Origin: Ignavibacteria bacterium
GTDB taxonomy: Bacteria; Bacteroidota; Ignavibacteria; Ignavibacteriales; Melioribacteraceae
Assembly (NCBI GenBank): GCA_027347805.1
Contig: DAIEQP010000027.1
Location: 1 to 14,902, forward strand
Length of the DNA: 14,902 nt
Direction of reading: 5' to 3'
Positions 7,592 through 14,902 of this stretch are shown piece by piece. The notes beneath the pieces are model-generated. The model did not search any database. It was not told the origin of the DNA and was given only the letters and a program-made list of their open reading frames with translations. Positions within the stretch are counted from its first letter, which is position 1, and every line of letters begins with the position of its first letter. The translations under genes and the position numbers were made by a program.

Positions 7592-8275
7592 TCATTCATC
7601 CTCAAGCATTTTATTTGCCATTGCGTATTTTACCGCATAAGAAATGAATTCGGGCAGTGTTTTGATATTTAATTTTTGCATCAATTTTGCGCGTGAGTGA
7701 TCTACGGCTCTTTTACTTAATTTCAACAAATCAGCCATTTCGTTGCTCAATATTCCTTTGCTTAAATATTCTAAAATCTTTCTTTCGCGAACAGTTAGAT
7801 GTACATAATCATCATTTTCTGAAACAGTGGTTTGTCTATATTTGCTTTCAATTTCCTTAAGTTTTGCCGAGTCGTATTTTTTACCAAAATATTTGTTGCC
7901 TGCATGAATAGATTTAATTGCAAATAATAACTCTCCCTTGATTGTATTTTTGCTTATTAAACCTTTGCCGCCAACTTTGTAAGTATAATAGATATATTCT
8001 TCTGTATCATGCATGCTTAAAAAAAGTGCTTTTGCCTCTTTATCTTTTTTGCGAATGATTTTAAAAGCATCAATTCCGCTCATGTCAGGCATTGAAATAT
8101 CCAAAAGCATAAGATCAGGCTGCACCTCAAAATACTTATCGATCAGTTGAGTACATGTTTCTGCTTCTCCAACAATCAGAATTTCAGAATCGTCATTAAG
8201 AAGAGAAATAATTCCACTTCTAAAAAGTTGATGATCGTCTGCAATTAGGATACGTATTGGTGCATTGAATTCCAT
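7592..8275 (-). CDS. NarL/LuxR-family response regulator transcription factor
   Basis: This 227-residue DNA-binding regulator has an N-terminal receiver domain (about 6-125) with acidic residues Asp13-Asp14, phosphoacceptor Asp59 in LMLLDISMPDMSG, switch Ser87 and conserved Lys109. A LuxR-type helix-turn-helix at about 158-220 (LTVRERKILEYLSKGILSNE) follows, with recognition-helix residues around LSKRAVDHSRAKLMQKL. The kinase gene overlaps its start by 31 bases, so the two form a cognate pair and the kinase should phosphorylate Asp59. The ATG at 8275 is well supported by an AAGGAG seven bases upstream, inside the kinase gene. Targets are unknown; the downstream membrane protein and the divergently read lgt unit are positional candidates only. 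Confidence 0.92.
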   Translation of the reverse strand: MEFNAPIRILIADDHQLFRSGIISLLNDDSEILIVGEAETCTQLIDKYFEVQPDLMLLDISMPDMSGIDAFKIIRKKDKEAKALFLSMHDTEEYIYYTYKVGGKGLISKNTIKGELLFAIKSIHAGNKYFGKKYDSAKLKEIESKYRQTTVSENDDYVHLTVRERKILEYLSKGILSNEMADLLKLSKRAVDHSRAKLMQKLNIKTLPEFISYAVKYAMANKMLEDE

Positions 8276-9441
8276 GTATATTCTCCTTTAAGAGGTATTT
8301 CGAAAACCAACATCGTCCCGTTTCCCGGTGAAGAATCAATTTTGAATTTCCCGTTCATGCTTTCGGCTCTTTCTTTCATGTTCAGCAGGCCCATTCCGTA
8401 TTTATTGATATTCCCGGACTGGTCTCCCTTTATATCAAAGCCAATTCCATCGTCAGTAATTATAATTCTTATAAATTTATTATTACTCATTAATTGTACA
8501 CTGAAACTTGTTGCGTTTGAATGCTTGACTAAATTTGTCAGGGCTTCCTGTACAATACGGTAAATATTAATTTCAATTTTTTCATCAAAACGAATATCTT
8601 CATCGGACATATTTAATTCACCGTAAATATTTATCTCCGAGCAAATTTTGTCAATCATATTTCTTAATGCTATTCTTAATCCTAATTCTTCCAAATCTCT
8701 TGGTTTTAATGTTTGAGAAATTTCTTTTAGTTCTTTTATTATTGCTTCAATAGAAGTGATTGATTCCTGAAAGAAATATGAGGATTCGGGATCACTTATT
8801 TCTTTCATACGCAAAAATCTTATCCTTAAAAACGAAAGACTCTGCCCAATGCTATCGTGCAAACTTCTTGCTATCAGTCTTCTTTCCTGTTCAATAAACT
8901 CCTGCAATGATTCCGATAGATTTTTTAACTTGGTTTGATAATTGAGAAGTTCTTTTTCATAATTTTTTGCTTCAGTTGTGTCTCTAAAATATAATTGGGC
9001 AATTTTTAAGTCGGCATCACCACGATATAAAATTGAAAAAAATCTATTCCCGATTTTATGAGAAAACATTTTAGTCTCCGTTTTAATAGGCTTTGCCGGT
9101 TCAAAATTTAAAATTGGCAAAATATCGGAAATATTTTTGTTCTTTAGATTTTCATCATAAAAAACTTTTTTTGCTGCCAGATTTGTTTCGATTATAAGTC
9201 CCGAAGAATCTAACCTGATTACCGGATCCGGATCGAGTTCTGCAAACTGGGCCATAATTCTGGCAGATTTCAATTCAAGGTTATCTTTTTCACGTTTTAT
9301 TACTTCGCGGGCAGGTTGAATACCAAATCTGTAAACGAAATACACAAGTCCAAGAATAAAGAATACTATTAAAAAGGAGATATAAATTGGATTTTGCGGA
9401 TCGGATAAAGTTTGCAGTATTTGATTTATTCCAGATGGCAT
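8245..9441 (-). CDS. PAS-domain sensor histidine kinase (HisKA_3 / NarL type)
   Basis: This 398-residue kinase has one N-terminal membrane helix (about 19-40) with almost no periplasmic part. A PAS-like domain (about 62-160; FAELDPDPVIRLDSSGLI) leads into a coiled-coil linker. The HisKA_3 dimerisation helix carries phospho-acceptor His195 in SLHDSIGQSLS. The ATPase domain shows the N-box IVQEALTNLVKHSNA (about 296-310), G1 box DDGIGFD (330-336) and G2 region YGMGLLNMKERAE (348-360). With so little outside the membrane, the signal is probably sensed in the cytoplasm or membrane by the PAS domain. I see no obvious heme or iron-sulfur ligand cluster. It precedes and overlaps its response regulator, and starts at ATG 9441 opposite the lgt unit. 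Confidence 0.92.
   Translation of the reverse strand: MPSGINQILQTLSDPQNPIYISFLIVFFILGLVYFVYRFGIQPAREVIKREKDNLELKSARIMAQFAELDPDPVIRLDSSGLIIETNLAAKKVFYDENLKNKNISDILPILNFEPAKPIKTETKMFSHKIGNRFFSILYRGDADLKIAQLYFRDTTEAKNYEKELLNYQTKLKNLSESLQEFIEQERRLIARSLHDSIGQSLSFLRIRFLRMKEISDPESSYFFQESITSIEAIIKELKEISQTLKPRDLEELGLRIALRNMIDKICSEINIYGELNMSDEDIRFDEKIEINIYRIVQEALTNLVKHSNATSFSVQLMSNNKFIRIIITDDGIGFDIKGDQSGNINKYGMGLLNMKERAESMNGKFKIDSSPGNGTMLVFEIPLKGEYTWNSMHQYVS
8283..8288 (-). promoter_or_regulatory. Ribosome binding site of the response regulator, inside the kinase gene
   Basis: Read on the minus strand, AAGGAG lies 7 bases before the ATG at 8275, within the last codons of the histidine kinase. It fixes the regulator start and shows that the 31-base overlap is real. 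Confidence 0.75.
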
Positions 9442-9625
9442 TATTTTTTATTATAACTTATCTTAAATTCTAAACAAATATAAAATTAATTTACCAAAAG
9501 AGCATTTTTTCACTAAATTCTAACAATTATTAATTTGGTTTTCGTGGTTTATTTAGCACCCATTGAGTAATTTTGCATTAACCTATGTAAATTGAGAACA
9601 AATATATTTTAGCAAAAGGTATTCT
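9442..9625. promoter_or_regulatory. Divergent intergenic region between the two-component operon and lgt
   Basis: These 184 very AT-rich bases separate two divergent units and must hold promoters for both unless transcription starts farther away. A match to the Bacteroidota -7 element TAnnTTTG occurs on the plus strand at 9568-9575 (TAATTTTG) and on the minus strand at 9475-9482 (TATATTTG). Neither has a TTTG -33 box at the normal distance, so both are tentative. AAAAGG at 9614-9619 is a plausible ribosome binding site for the GTG start of lgt. No gene is visible inside. Confidence 0.4.
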
Positions 9626-10411
9626 GTGATATACTGGGATGTGAGCCCTGATATAGTTACGATTGGACCAATAACCATACGCTGGTACGGACTATTGTTT
9701 GCATTATCTTTTATTATTGGTTATCAGATTATGCTGATGATTTTTAATAAAGAAAATCGATCAGAAAAAGATCTGAACGATCTGGTGTGGTATATGGTTG
9801 GCGGAACTGTAATTGGTGCACGTCTTGGGCATTGTCTTTTTTATAATCCCGATTATTATCTATCTCATCCTATAGAAATACTTCTCGTTTGGAAAGGCGG
9901 ACTCGCAAGCCATGGCGCCGCAATTGGAATATTGTTTTCAATTTATTGGTATATAAAAAAAAGAAAGAATTTCTCTTTTTTATGGTTAATGGACCGGATT
10001 GTTATTACAGTTGCTTTAGCTGGTTTTTTCATCAGGATGGGCAACCTGTTTAATTCGGAAATATATGGTATGCCTACAAATGTTCCCTGGGCATTTGTAT
10101 TTGCAGCAGTAGATGGACAACCGCGACATCCTACTCAAATCTACGAAGCGCTAGCTTATCTTTTTGTATTCATTATTCTTTACGTGATCTATATTCGATC
10201 ATTTGCAAAGATAAAAGAGGGCTTTCTATTCGGACTTTTTCTGATCTTGGTTTTCGGATTCCGATTTGCAATTGAATTTTTAAAAGAAAATCAATCGCTT
10301 TTTGAAGAAAAGATGCTGATAAATATGGGGCAGCTTCTTAGTATTCCTCTAATAATATTGGGAATTTATATTCTTTTAAGAAAAGACAAGAAATTTTTAA
10401 AAATTAAATAA
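9626..10411 (+). CDS. lgt: Prolipoprotein diacylglyceryl transferase
   Basis: Lgt is an inner-membrane enzyme that moves a diacylglyceryl group from phosphatidylglycerol to the lipobox cysteine of prolipoproteins, the first step of lipoprotein maturation. The 261-residue product has about seven membrane helices and the family hallmarks: RWYGLLFALSF (19-29), GGLASHGAAIG (91-101), the signature RMGNLFNSEIYG (137-148) with its conserved Arg and Asn, HPTQIYEA (168-175), GFRFAIEFLKE (211-221) and MGQLLSIP (234-241). It starts at GTG 9626, supported by AAAAGG six bases upstream. It ends 18 bases before the next gene. BamD in this window would be one of its substrates. Confidence 0.95.
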   Translation: MIYWDVSPDIVTIGPITIRWYGLLFALSFIIGYQIMLMIFNKENRSEKDLNDLVWYMVGGTVIGARLGHCLFYNPDYYLSHPIEILLVWKGGLASHGAAIGILFSIYWYIKKRKNFSFLWLMDRIVITVALAGFFIRMGNLFNSEIYGMPTNVPWAFVFAAVDGQPRHPTQIYEALAYLFVFIILYVIYIRSFAKIKEGFLFGLFLILVFGFRFAIEFLKENQSLFEEKMLINMGQLLSIPLIILGIYILLRKDKKFLKIK

Positions 10412-10429
10412 CCAGTAAGAAAGTACACC

Positions 10430-11581
10430 ATGCATATAAATTCTTTAAAGAGAATTTCATTTCTTTTTTTATTTCCTCTTCTGATCATTTTTAGAGGAGG
10501 AGAATCAAAATCATCTTATAATCCTGAAAAGGATATTTTAAGATATACCGGAGAATCTCATCTCAGAAACATTAAACAGTTAACGTTTGGCGGAAATAAT
10601 GCTGAAGCTTACTGGAGTTTTGACAATAAGCAGCTGATATTCCAAAGTGATTGGAGCGAAATTAATCAACAGCCTTGCGATCAGATCTTTAAATTAAATG
10701 TTGATGGATCGAACCTGGAAAATGGTAAAAAATATATGCTTCTTTCGACCGGTAAAGGAAGAACAACTTGTAGTTATTATCTTAAAGATGGAAGAATAAT
10801 TTATGCATCTACTCATGCTGCGGGTGATAAGTGCCCAGAGCATGAAATGTTCAGTGGCGGTAGATATGTTTGGCCGATTTTCAAAAGCTATGATATTTAT
10901 ATTGCCAATGCTGATGGCTCTGATTCAAAAGTATTGATTGGCGGTGAAGGCTATGATGCCGAAGCTACAGTTTCTCCTGATGGGAAATATATAGTTTTTA
11001 CATCTACAAGAAGCGGTGATTTAGATTTATGGCGGTACGAAATAAAAACCGGTAAGCTGCTCCAATTAACAAATACTACTGGTTATGATGGCGGTGCTTT
11101 CTTTTCACGTGATTCTAAAAAAATTGTCTGGAGAGCAAGCCGCCCGAAAGGTGAGGCAGCAGAAACTTATAAAAAACTATTGACAGATGGATATGTAGAA
11201 CCAAAAGAACTAAATATTTATATATCAGATATTGATGGTAAAAATGTAAAGCAGGTCACAAATTTACCCGGTGCTAATTGGGCTCCATTCTTTCATCCAA
11301 AAGGAAAGAAAATTTTATTTTGTTCTAACCATCATTCACAAAACGAGGGTGGCAGAAGATTTGACATTTTTATGATCAATATTGATGGATCTAAACTTGA
11401 ACAAATTACTAACTCTGGAATATTTGATGCGTTTGCAATGTTTTCTTATGACGGCAAAAAACTTGCCTGGTGTTCAAATAGAAATGTAGATAGAAAACCA
11501 ACACATGATACTAATGTTTTTGTAGGAGATTGGATTGATAACCCTGAACAAGTCGATATAAACTTTAAGTCATTGAAATAA
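10430..11581 (+). CDS. PD40 (TolB-like) beta-propeller protein, membrane-anchored or exported
   Basis: This 383-residue protein consists mainly of PD40/WD40-like propeller blades like those of the TolB C-terminal domain: IKQLTFGGNNAEAYWSFDNK (48-67), GYDAEATVSPDGKYIVFTST (174-193), TGYDGGAFFSRDSKKIVW (217-234), GANWAPFFHPKGKKILFCSN (281-300) and IFDAFAMFSYDGKKLAWCSN (331-350). Residues 10-22 form a hydrophobic N-terminal segment that could be a signal peptide or anchor. It is followed by FRGGESKSS, with no lipobox cysteine. It is not TolB proper, because no tolQRA or pal genes are nearby. Its 18-base spacing after lgt suggests cotranscription, but the ribosome binding site is weak. The ligand or partner is unknown. 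Confidence 0.85.
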   Translation: MHINSLKRISFLFLFPLLIIFRGGESKSSYNPEKDILRYTGESHLRNIKQLTFGGNNAEAYWSFDNKQLIFQSDWSEINQQPCDQIFKLNVDGSNLENGKKYMLLSTGKGRTTCSYYLKDGRIIYASTHAAGDKCPEHEMFSGGRYVWPIFKSYDIYIANADGSDSKVLIGGEGYDAEATVSPDGKYIVFTSTRSGDLDLWRYEIKTGKLLQLTNTTGYDGGAFFSRDSKKIVWRASRPKGEAAETYKKLLTDGYVEPKELNIYISDIDGKNVKQVTNLPGANWAPFFHPKGKKILFCSNHHSQNEGGRRFDIFMINIDGSKLEQITNSGIFDAFAMFSYDGKKLAWCSNRNVDRKPTHDTNVFVGDWIDNPEQVDINFKSLK

Positions 11582-11607
11582 TTGTGATTATTTTATTCGG
11601 AATATAA

Positions 11608-12033
11608 ATGACAGAAAAAGATTTTGTGGTTAAGTGGATTGATAAAATTCGGGTGGAACTAAAAAAATTTCCAGCCGATTTTATTAAGAATGAGGATTGT
11701 ATCTCGATAACAGTTCCGCAGAAGCTTTTTATTTTTCCGCCTCCGCTTTTCAATACTTACCAAATTATTGATGAAGCCGGTGAAACAATTTATTCAACAG
11801 ATGATCAATACAAAGCCAAATATATAATTTACTCAAACCGAACCCGTCCATCTGAAATTAAAATTCCATCAAAGGATCTTAGAGTTTACGAAATAGTACG
11901 CGATTACGAGAAGCACCTTGATTCATTTCTAAAAGAAATGGAAATAGAATTCAAAAAATTATGGCCTAATTCAAAGGGCTTTCATAGAATTTCACTCCAG
12001 ATTTTTAATTCATTGGATTTACTGCGACATTGA
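11608..12033 (+). CDS. Unknown 141-residue protein upstream of an RNA methyltransferase
   Basis: I recognise no family. The product is soluble in character, with no signal peptide or membrane helix. It has a beta-rich middle (SITVPQKLFIFPPPLFNTYQ, about 33-52) and a charged, probably helical C-terminal half (YEIVRDYEKHLDSFLKEME, about 94-112). The ATG at 11608 lies 26 bases after the PD40 gene. Its TGA at 12031-12033 is one base from the TTG start of the methyltransferase, so translation is likely coupled. This suggests a role linked to RNA modification or translation, but that is inferred only from position. Codon use and AT content look like the neighbours. Confidence 0.75.
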   Translation: MTEKDFVVKWIDKIRVELKKFPADFIKNEDCISITVPQKLFIFPPPLFNTYQIIDEAGETIYSTDDQYKAKYIIYSNRTRPSEIKIPSKDLRVYEIVRDYEKHLDSFLKEMEIEFKKLWPNSKGFHRISLQIFNSLDLLRH

Positions 12034-12034
12034 T

Positions 12035-13462
12035 TTGATAGAATTAAGCGAAAACATTTCCGGTTACATCTTAAAACACTTCGGCGAAGAATATCTTAAG
12101 AATTATTTTGCCTATTCTCAAAGCGATTATAATCCTTATATGCGCGTTGCCCCAAATGTTAATCACGATAATTTGATTGAGTCTTTATCGGGCTACGGAA
12201 TTAAATTAGAAAAAATACCCAATTTAGATAATGCATATAAAATATTGGAAGGGAGTAATTTGGCGGGTAAAACCCTCGACTTTGTTTTAGGCAGGTATTA
12301 TCTGCAAAGTTTATCTTCAATGATTCCGCCGATTATTTTAAATCCAGCTTCGGATGACAAAGTTTTAGACTTGTGTGCAGCGCCTGGTTCTAAAACCACT
12401 CAACTTGCAGAGTTAATGAATTATAACGGAACTCTGATTGCAAATGAAGTTTCGATGGATAGACTGAAAAGTTTAGTTTTTAATGTTGACAAAATGAATC
12501 TTGCTAATGTTGGGATTGTTCAGAGAAAAGGAGAACTGCTAAGTAAAAAGTATCAAAATTATTTTGATAAAATTTTAGTAGATGCACCTTGCAGCGGTCT
12601 TGGAATAATTCAGAAGAAAGGGGAAGTAAGCAACTGGTGGAATGAAAATAAGCTAGTAACATTTACTGAATTGCAGACTAAACTTTTAGTCGCAGCAATT
12701 AAAATGTGTAAACCAGGCGGTGAAATTGTTTATTCAACATGTACTGTTTCTATTGAAGAAAATGAATTAGTTCTGAATAAAGTTCTTGAAAATTATCCTG
12801 TTGAATTAGTTGAGATAAAATTACCGGTAAAGTCACAGGATTCTATTTTGCAGTTTGGTGAAAAGAATTTACGGAAGGATATTTCACTGGCTAGACGAAT
12901 TCTTCCCTGGGAAATTAACTCCGAAGGATTTTTTATTTCTAAGTTGAGAAAAATTGAAGCAACGGAAAAATCCGAAAATGGAATGAAGATTTCAGAAAAT
13001 TATTCACTTATCAATTCGATGAGTGGAAAAATAAAATCGCATTTGGAATTGCTGTCCGAATATTACGGAATCGAAAAAAATTATTTAGCACAATTCAGAT
13101 ACCTGATGAAAAGCAAGGATATTTATTTTGTGAACAAAGACTGGCAAACTTTTGATATCGATTCATTTGTTCGTGTTGGATCAAAACTCGGATCGGTTGA
13201 AAAACGAGGTTATATTCAACTTCATACTTTGGCAGCTCAAATATTTTCGGAAAAAATCACAAAAAATATTATTGAGTTAAATCAGAAAAACGAAATTGAG
13301 ATTTATCTGAAAGGTGGAATCATTAAAAGAGATTTTGGTGAAACCGGGCAGAAAATTGTGAAGTATAGAAATGAAGTTATTGGAACAGCTGTCGTTTCAA
13401 AAGAAGGTTTAAAAAGCCAATTTCCCAGAGAATACCGCACGCAAGAAATTATTGTTGCATAA
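12035..13462 (+). CDS. RsmB/RsmF-type (NOL1/NOP2/Sun) RNA m5C methyltransferase
   Basis: This 475-residue cytoplasmic enzyme should transfer methyl from S-adenosylmethionine to C5 of cytosine in rRNA or tRNA. The catalytic domain shows YYLQSLSSMIPP (88-99), the SAM-binding motif I LDLCAAPGSKTTQLAE (111-126), motif IV DKILVDAPCSG with Cys186, and motif VI VYSTCTVSIEENE with Cys236. In this family the motif VI Cys attacks the base and the motif IV Cys releases the product. A C-terminal region of about 170 residues resembles the RNA-binding extension of RsmF rather than RsmB, which would instead have an N-terminal NusB-like domain. The start is TTG at 12035, directly after the preceding stop; no other start is as well placed. 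A hairpin terminator follows at once. Confidence 0.88.
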   Translation: MIELSENISGYILKHFGEEYLKNYFAYSQSDYNPYMRVAPNVNHDNLIESLSGYGIKLEKIPNLDNAYKILEGSNLAGKTLDFVLGRYYLQSLSSMIPPIILNPASDDKVLDLCAAPGSKTTQLAELMNYNGTLIANEVSMDRLKSLVFNVDKMNLANVGIVQRKGELLSKKYQNYFDKILVDAPCSGLGIIQKKGEVSNWWNENKLVTFTELQTKLLVAAIKMCKPGGEIVYSTCTVSIEENELVLNKVLENYPVELVEIKLPVKSQDSILQFGEKNLRKDISLARRILPWEINSEGFFISKLRKIEATEKSENGMKISENYSLINSMSGKIKSHLELLSEYYGIEKNYLAQFRYLMKSKDIYFVNKDWQTFDIDSFVRVGSKLGSVEKRGYIQLHTLAAQIFSEKITKNIIELNQKNEIEIYLKGGIIKRDFGETGQKIVKYRNEVIGTAVVSKEGLKSQFPREYRTQEIIVA

Positions 13463-13493
13463 AAAAAGGCGAGCATAACACTCGCCTTTTTTT
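13461..13493. terminator. Bidirectional Rho-independent terminator
   Basis: A perfect six-pair stem GGCGAG / CTCGCC (13468-13473 and 13481-13486) closes a 7-base loop. It is flanked by seven A on the left and seven T on the right, so it works as hairpin plus U-tract on either strand. It sits between the methyltransferase stop and the convergent glnA stop and would end both transcripts. The A tract overlaps the TAA of the methyltransferase. Confidence 0.92.
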
Positions 13494-13511
13494 ATCATAC
13501 AAAATGATCTA

Positions 13512-14902
13512 TTAGATATCAAAGTACTGTTCGAATTCGAATGGAGTTGGACGCAATGCAAATGGTTCAACTTCATTTTTAACTTTGTAGTTAATCCAAG
13601 CATTGATAACGTCTTCAGTAAATACACCGCCTTTGAGTAAGAAGTCATGATCAGCTTTAAGTGCATTCAAAGCTTCTGCTAAAGAGCCTGGTGTTGAAGG
13701 AACATCTTTTAATTCTTCTGGTGATAAATCATAAATATCTTTATCAAGTGGTTCGCCCGGATCGATTCTGTTTTGAATACCATCCAATCCAGCCATCATA
13801 ATTGCAGAGAATGCTAAGTAAGGATTGCTTGATGGATCTGGGCAACGGAATTCAACTCTTCTTGCTTTCGGAGAGTTACTGTAAGGAATTCTTACAGAAG
13901 CACTTCTGTTGCATGATGAGTAAGCAAGGTTTACGGGAGCTTCAAAACCAGGAACCAAACGTCTGTATGAGTTTATTGTTGGGTTTGTAAAAGCGCAAAG
14001 TGCTGGAGCGTGTTTAATTAATCCTCCAATCCAGAATAAAGCTGATTCGCTTAATCCAGCATAACCGCCGCCAGCAAAAAGCGGTTTTCCTTTTAACCAA
14101 AGACTGTTATGAACGTGCATACCGCTACCATTATCACCAAAAATTGGTTTTGGCATGTAGGTAACAGTTTTGCCAGCCTTAACTGCTGTGTTTTTAACAA
14201 TATATTTGAATGTTAATAATTGATCAGCAGCTTTCAAGAGTGGTGCGAACTTCATACCAATTTCGCATTGTCCGCCGCTAGCAACTTCGTGATGATGTAT
14301 TTCTGTACTGATGCCAACTTTTTCTAAGTTAATTAACATTTCGTTTCTGAGATCAACTAAATGATCTGTTGGTGGAACAGGGAAGTATCCTTGTTTAACG
14401 CGTGGTTTATAACCAAGATTTGGATTTTCTTCGCGACCTGTATTCCATTTACCTTCAATAGAATCAACGGAGTGGAAAGAAAAATTTGGTCCTGAATCAA
14501 ATCTAACATCATCAAAAATAAAGAATTCAGCTTCCGGACCCATGTAAACAACATCAGCAATGCCAGTAGATTTTAAGTATGCTTCTGCTTTTTGAGCTAT
14601 GTTACGCGGGCAACGGCCATATTTTTCTTTTGTATGTGGTTCATAAACATCAGCAATCAAAGAGATAGTTGGCGCTGCGATAAAAGGATCTAAAAACATT
14701 GTTGTTGGATCTGGAATTATAAGCATGTCGCTTTCATTGATTGCTTTCCATCCTCTGATGGATGAACCATCAAAACCATATCCATTTTAAAATGAATCGG
14801 CTTCTAATCTATCTGCAGGAATAGTAAAATGTTGCCATAGTCCAGGAAAATCCATGAACTTGAAGTAAACAAACTGAATCTTATTTGTCTTAATGTACGA
14901 AA
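13512..14902 (-). CDS. glnA: Glutamine synthetase type I, 5' end outside window, interrupted by in-frame TAA
   Basis: GlnA makes glutamine from glutamate, ammonia and ATP as a dodecamer in the cytoplasm. The reading frame runs from the window edge to TAA at 13512. Recognisable parts are YGFDGSSIRGWKAINESDM (N-terminal signature), GPEAEFFIFDD, EIHHHEVASGGQCEIGMKF, NGSGMHVHNSLW, NPTINSYRRLVPGFEAP and VEFRCPDPSSNPYLAF. DKDIYDLSPEE contains the tyrosine adenylylated in type I-beta enzymes, so GlnE control is possible. The codon at 14789-14787 is TAA, just before NGYGFDGSS, while the upstream frame still reads as GlnA (FKFMDFPGLWQHFTIPADRL). A start at ATG 14726 would be the internal Met of ESDM and would lose the N-terminal domain. 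The cause may be a true mutation or a sequence error. Confidence 0.9.
14787..14789 (-). other. Premature in-frame TAA in glnA
   Basis: The frame reads EADSF-stop-NGYGFDGSS. Related GlnA proteins have Glu at this place (SFEDGxGFDGSS style), so one change, GAA to TAA, would explain it. The frame is kept on both sides, so this is a substitution and not an indel. Confidence 0.85.

Noticed and set aside
8342..8563. Plus-strand open frame opposite the histidine kinase
   Set aside because: It is antisense to well-conserved kinase motifs (G1, G2, N-box) and has no ribosome binding site; it is a shadow of the kinase codons. Similar antisense frames at 2234-2521, 4811-5020 and 13802-13990 were left out for the same reason.
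10493..10501. Strong ribosome-binding-site-like GAGGAGGAG inside the PD40 gene
   Set aside because: No start codon lies at a usable distance downstream, and it encodes Gly-Gly-Glu in frame.
14783..14794. Palindrome CATTTTAAAATG around the premature glnA stop, considered as a regulatory site
   Set aside because: It sits in the coding frame, and the palindrome appears only because of the base change that makes TAA; with GAA it would not exist.
1..14902. Search by eye for CRISPR arrays, insertion sequences, tRNA genes, phage or defence genes
   Set aside because: No regularly spaced repeats, transposase motifs, cloverleaf-like genes or integrase motifs were seen; coding density and composition look uniform.

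Overview
The window looks like ordinary chromosome from a member of the Ignavibacteriota / Bacteroidota-Chlorobiota group. The clues are AT-rich DNA, a BamD-type lipoprotein, a secreted putative metalloprotease with a type IX secretion (T9SS) type A-like C-terminal sorting domain, a CcmA/CcmB pair, frequent TTG starts, and a GlnA with the adenylylation-site tyrosine. The lineage is an inference from gene content. No mobile element, CRISPR array, tRNA or rRNA was found.

Layout. (1) 1-6944, plus strand: a possible rpoZ tail, then a tightly packed and partly overlapping run: an unknown secreted or membrane-anchored protein, bamD, a hotdog acyl-CoA thioesterase, an FG-GAP/VCBS beta-propeller protein, a HExxH metalloprotease with sorting domain, a CcmA-like ABC ATPase and CcmB. 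(2) 6941-9441, minus strand: a PAS histidine kinase, a LuxR-type response regulator that overlaps it, and a seven-helix-like membrane protein of unknown function. This unit meets ccmB at overlapping stop codons. (3) 9626-13462, plus strand: lgt, a PD40 (TolB-like) propeller protein, an unknown 141-residue protein and an RsmB/RsmF-type RNA m5C methyltransferase, closed by a bidirectional hairpin terminator. (4) 13512-14902, minus strand: type I glutamine synthetase running off the window end and interrupted by one in-frame TAA.

Theme. Much of the window concerns the cell envelope: BamD helps insert outer-membrane proteins, Lgt lipidates lipoproteins such as BamD, and the propeller and protease genes encode exported proteins. 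CcmAB belongs to cytochrome c maturation.

I do not see a clear undescribed system. The items most worth checking are the nonsense codon in glnA, the CcmA-like ATPase that lacks the usual Q-loop and H-loop residues, the coupled propeller/metalloprotease pair, and the unknown membrane protein attached to the two-component system.
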